This document shows positions 6,896-7,468 of a stretch of DNA of 7,468 nt, one piece after another; position 1 is the first letter of the stretch; every line of letters begins with the position of its first letter. The notes under the pieces were generated by a model, which saw only the letters and a list, made by a program, of their open reading frames with translations, was not told where the DNA came from and did not search any database. Made by a program: the position numbers and the translations under genes. Source of the DNA: Desulfonema limicola (lineage in GTDB: Bacteria > Desulfobacterota > Desulfobacteria > Desulfobacterales > Desulfosalsimonadaceae); the NCBI GenBank assembly GCA_020722245.1, contig DYLE01000119.1:1-7468 (forward strand), written 5' to 3'.

Positions 6896-7001
6896 CTTCC
6901 AAGGAATTTATATTTTCCGGTTTGAAGAATAAACAAATTAACCACAGAGAGAACAAAGCTTATAGAGAAACACCACCCTTTCACCTTCGGCCTTCTACCT
7001 T
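6896..7001 (+). repeat. Interspersed intergenic repeat, copy B
   Basis: This is the direct-orientation partner of 4594-4700, on the other side of the antiporter gene. It includes the segment TTAACCACAGAGAGAACAAA (6939-6958), where copy A is more degenerate (GAACCCTCGAGAGCACAAAG). After the main block, TTAAAAATA (7000-7008) and GGGATAAACAGCTTTTT (7019-7035) again resemble the sequence following copy A, which has about 40 extra bases between them. Confidence 0.8.
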
Positions 7002-7040
7002 TAAAAATACCGCAAAGCGGGATAAACAGCTTTTTACGGC

Positions 7041-7069
7041 TTGACACCCTCGCCTGTCCCGTCTTATAT
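7041..7069 (+). promoter_or_regulatory. Sigma70-type promoter for the nitronate monooxygenase-like gene
   Basis: A perfect -35 TTGACA (7041-7046) is followed after 17 bases by TTATAT (7064-7069); shifting by one gives TATATC with an 18-base spacer. The start point would be near 7076, leaving a leader of about 75 bases before the ATG at 7152. It begins about 40 bases after the end of repeat copy B. Confidence 0.5.
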
Positions 7070-7151
7070 CTCATCGCTAAAACCATTGGGGTTGCTTTAA
7101 GCCGGCGAATTTTTTGAACGTAAACCTAGAGGATTTTTTTAAAGGTGTATC

Positions 7152-7468
7152 ATGTCGGGTTTGAATCATGACACGGGGTGGGGCGGCCCGGTCGCAAAAC
7201 TTCTGGGAACCCGCTATCCCATCATCTTGGGGCCCATGCGGCAGATCACCCTTGGGGAGATGGCCGCGGCGGTCTCCAATGCCGGAGGGTTCGGTCAGAT
7301 CGCCGCCTCCGGGCTCACCGGCGATCAGCTTCGGGACGAGCTGAGGCTTGCGTTTTCGCTCACGGACAGGCCGGTGGGGATCAATGTTCCGGTTTACCGG
7401 CCTAATGCTTTTGAGGCCATCGAGATCGCCATCGAGATGGGCGTCAAGACCATCACCACCTCGGCGGG
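7152..7468 (+). CDS. Nitronate monooxygenase-like NAD(P)H-dependent flavin oxidoreductase (N-terminal part, runs off right edge)
   Basis: The visible 105 codons start MSGLNHDTGWGGPVAKLLGT and continue through YPIILGPMRQITLGEMAAAV, SNAGGFGQIAASGL and PVGINVPVYRP to the window edge. The order YPII-GPM, then (M/L)AAAVSNAGG(F/L)G-IA, then PVGIN is the opening of the FMN-binding TIM barrel of the nitronate monooxygenase (2-nitropropane dioxygenase)/FabK superfamily. Family members oxidise nitronates or reduce enoyl substrates with FMN in the cytoplasm. The catalytic residues lie beyond the window, so the substrate cannot be stated. The start is supported by AAGG (7142-7145) 6 bases upstream and a TTGACA promoter at 7041. 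The gene is divergent from the antiporter and shares no evident function with it. The frame is intact as far as it goes. Confidence 0.87.
   Translation, partial: MSGLNHDTGWGGPVAKLLGTRYPIILGPMRQITLGEMAAAVSNAGGFGQIAASGLTGDQLRDELRLAFSLTDRPVGINVPVYRPNAFEAIEIAIEMGVKTITTSA

Larger units (their letters stand above)
6773..7151. other. 379-base intergenic region between the divergent antiporter and flavoprotein genes
   Basis: It contains an extended -10 candidate for the antiporter (6836-6844), repeat copy B (6896-7001) and a TTGACA promoter for the flavoprotein gene (7041-7069). An open frame of 98 codons crosses it on the minus strand (6790-7086), but it lies largely over the repeat and has no family features, so I do not count it as a gene. 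Confidence 0.7.

Noticed and set aside
4594..7001. Composite transposon or insertion sequence formed by the flanking repeats
   Set aside because: No transposase, no terminal inverted repeats and no target duplication are visible. The enclosed gene is an ordinary antiporter and the copies are diverged.
6790..7086. Minus-strand open frame of 98 codons upstream of the antiporter
   Set aside because: It is mostly translated repeat copy B, with no domain and no convincing ribosome binding site.

Overview
The window looks like chromosomal DNA of mid to moderately high GC from a Gram-negative anaerobe, most likely a Desulfobacterota (deltaproteobacterial, Desulfobacteraceae-like) organism. That placement is inferred from protein flavour: a PHP-domain/glycosyltransferase fusion family I associate with that group, a nitronate-monooxygenase-like flavoprotein with the GPMRxITLGxMAAAVSNAGG pattern, and intergenic 'ACCACAGAGAGAACAAAG' repeats. 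No marker gene settles it.

Layout. On the minus strand at the left edge is the start of a small putative lipoprotein (1-103, cut by the edge). Upstream of it, probably co-transcribed, is a large intact gene (173-2818) for a membrane protein joining an N-terminal, probably periplasmic GH17 domain to a cytoplasmic GT2 processive glycosyltransferase, the architecture of the NdvB-type beta-1,3-glucan synthase of Pseudomonas. Its 584-base upstream region carries a good minus-strand sigma70-type promoter (TTGACA-18-TAGAAT, 3030-3059). Two dyads sit on this promoter: one fills the spacer, the other overlaps the start point, so the gene looks regulated.

On the plus strand, 3403-4566 holds a badly decayed gene. 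It begins with a clean ribosome binding site and a PHP domain (DLHVHS, ITDHN and GSDDHSS are all recognisable) and ends with an intact glycosyltransferase C-terminus. In between are a nonsense codon, several frameshifts and at least two large internal deletions. It is a pseudogene of a PHP-GT4 fusion and no open frame covers it.

An intact CPA2-family (KefB/YbaL-like) monovalent cation:proton antiporter with an RCK (TrkA-N/TrkA-C) regulatory module follows on the minus strand (4799-6772). Both of its flanks carry copies of one roughly 107-base direct repeat (4594-4700 and 6896-7001), diverged to about 80% identity by hand alignment and differing in copy number of an internal 14-base unit. At the right edge, divergent from the antiporter, a flavin-dependent nitronate monooxygenase-like gene starts at 7152 behind a TTGACA promoter and runs off the window.

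The genes do not form one pathway. The left part concerns surface or periplasmic glucan; the antiporter and the flavoprotein are separate housekeeping or stress units. I see no RNA gene, CRISPR array, transposase or new multi-gene system. The least expected content is the hidden pseudogene, the paired repeats around the antiporter, and the dyad-decorated promoter of the glucan synthase gene.
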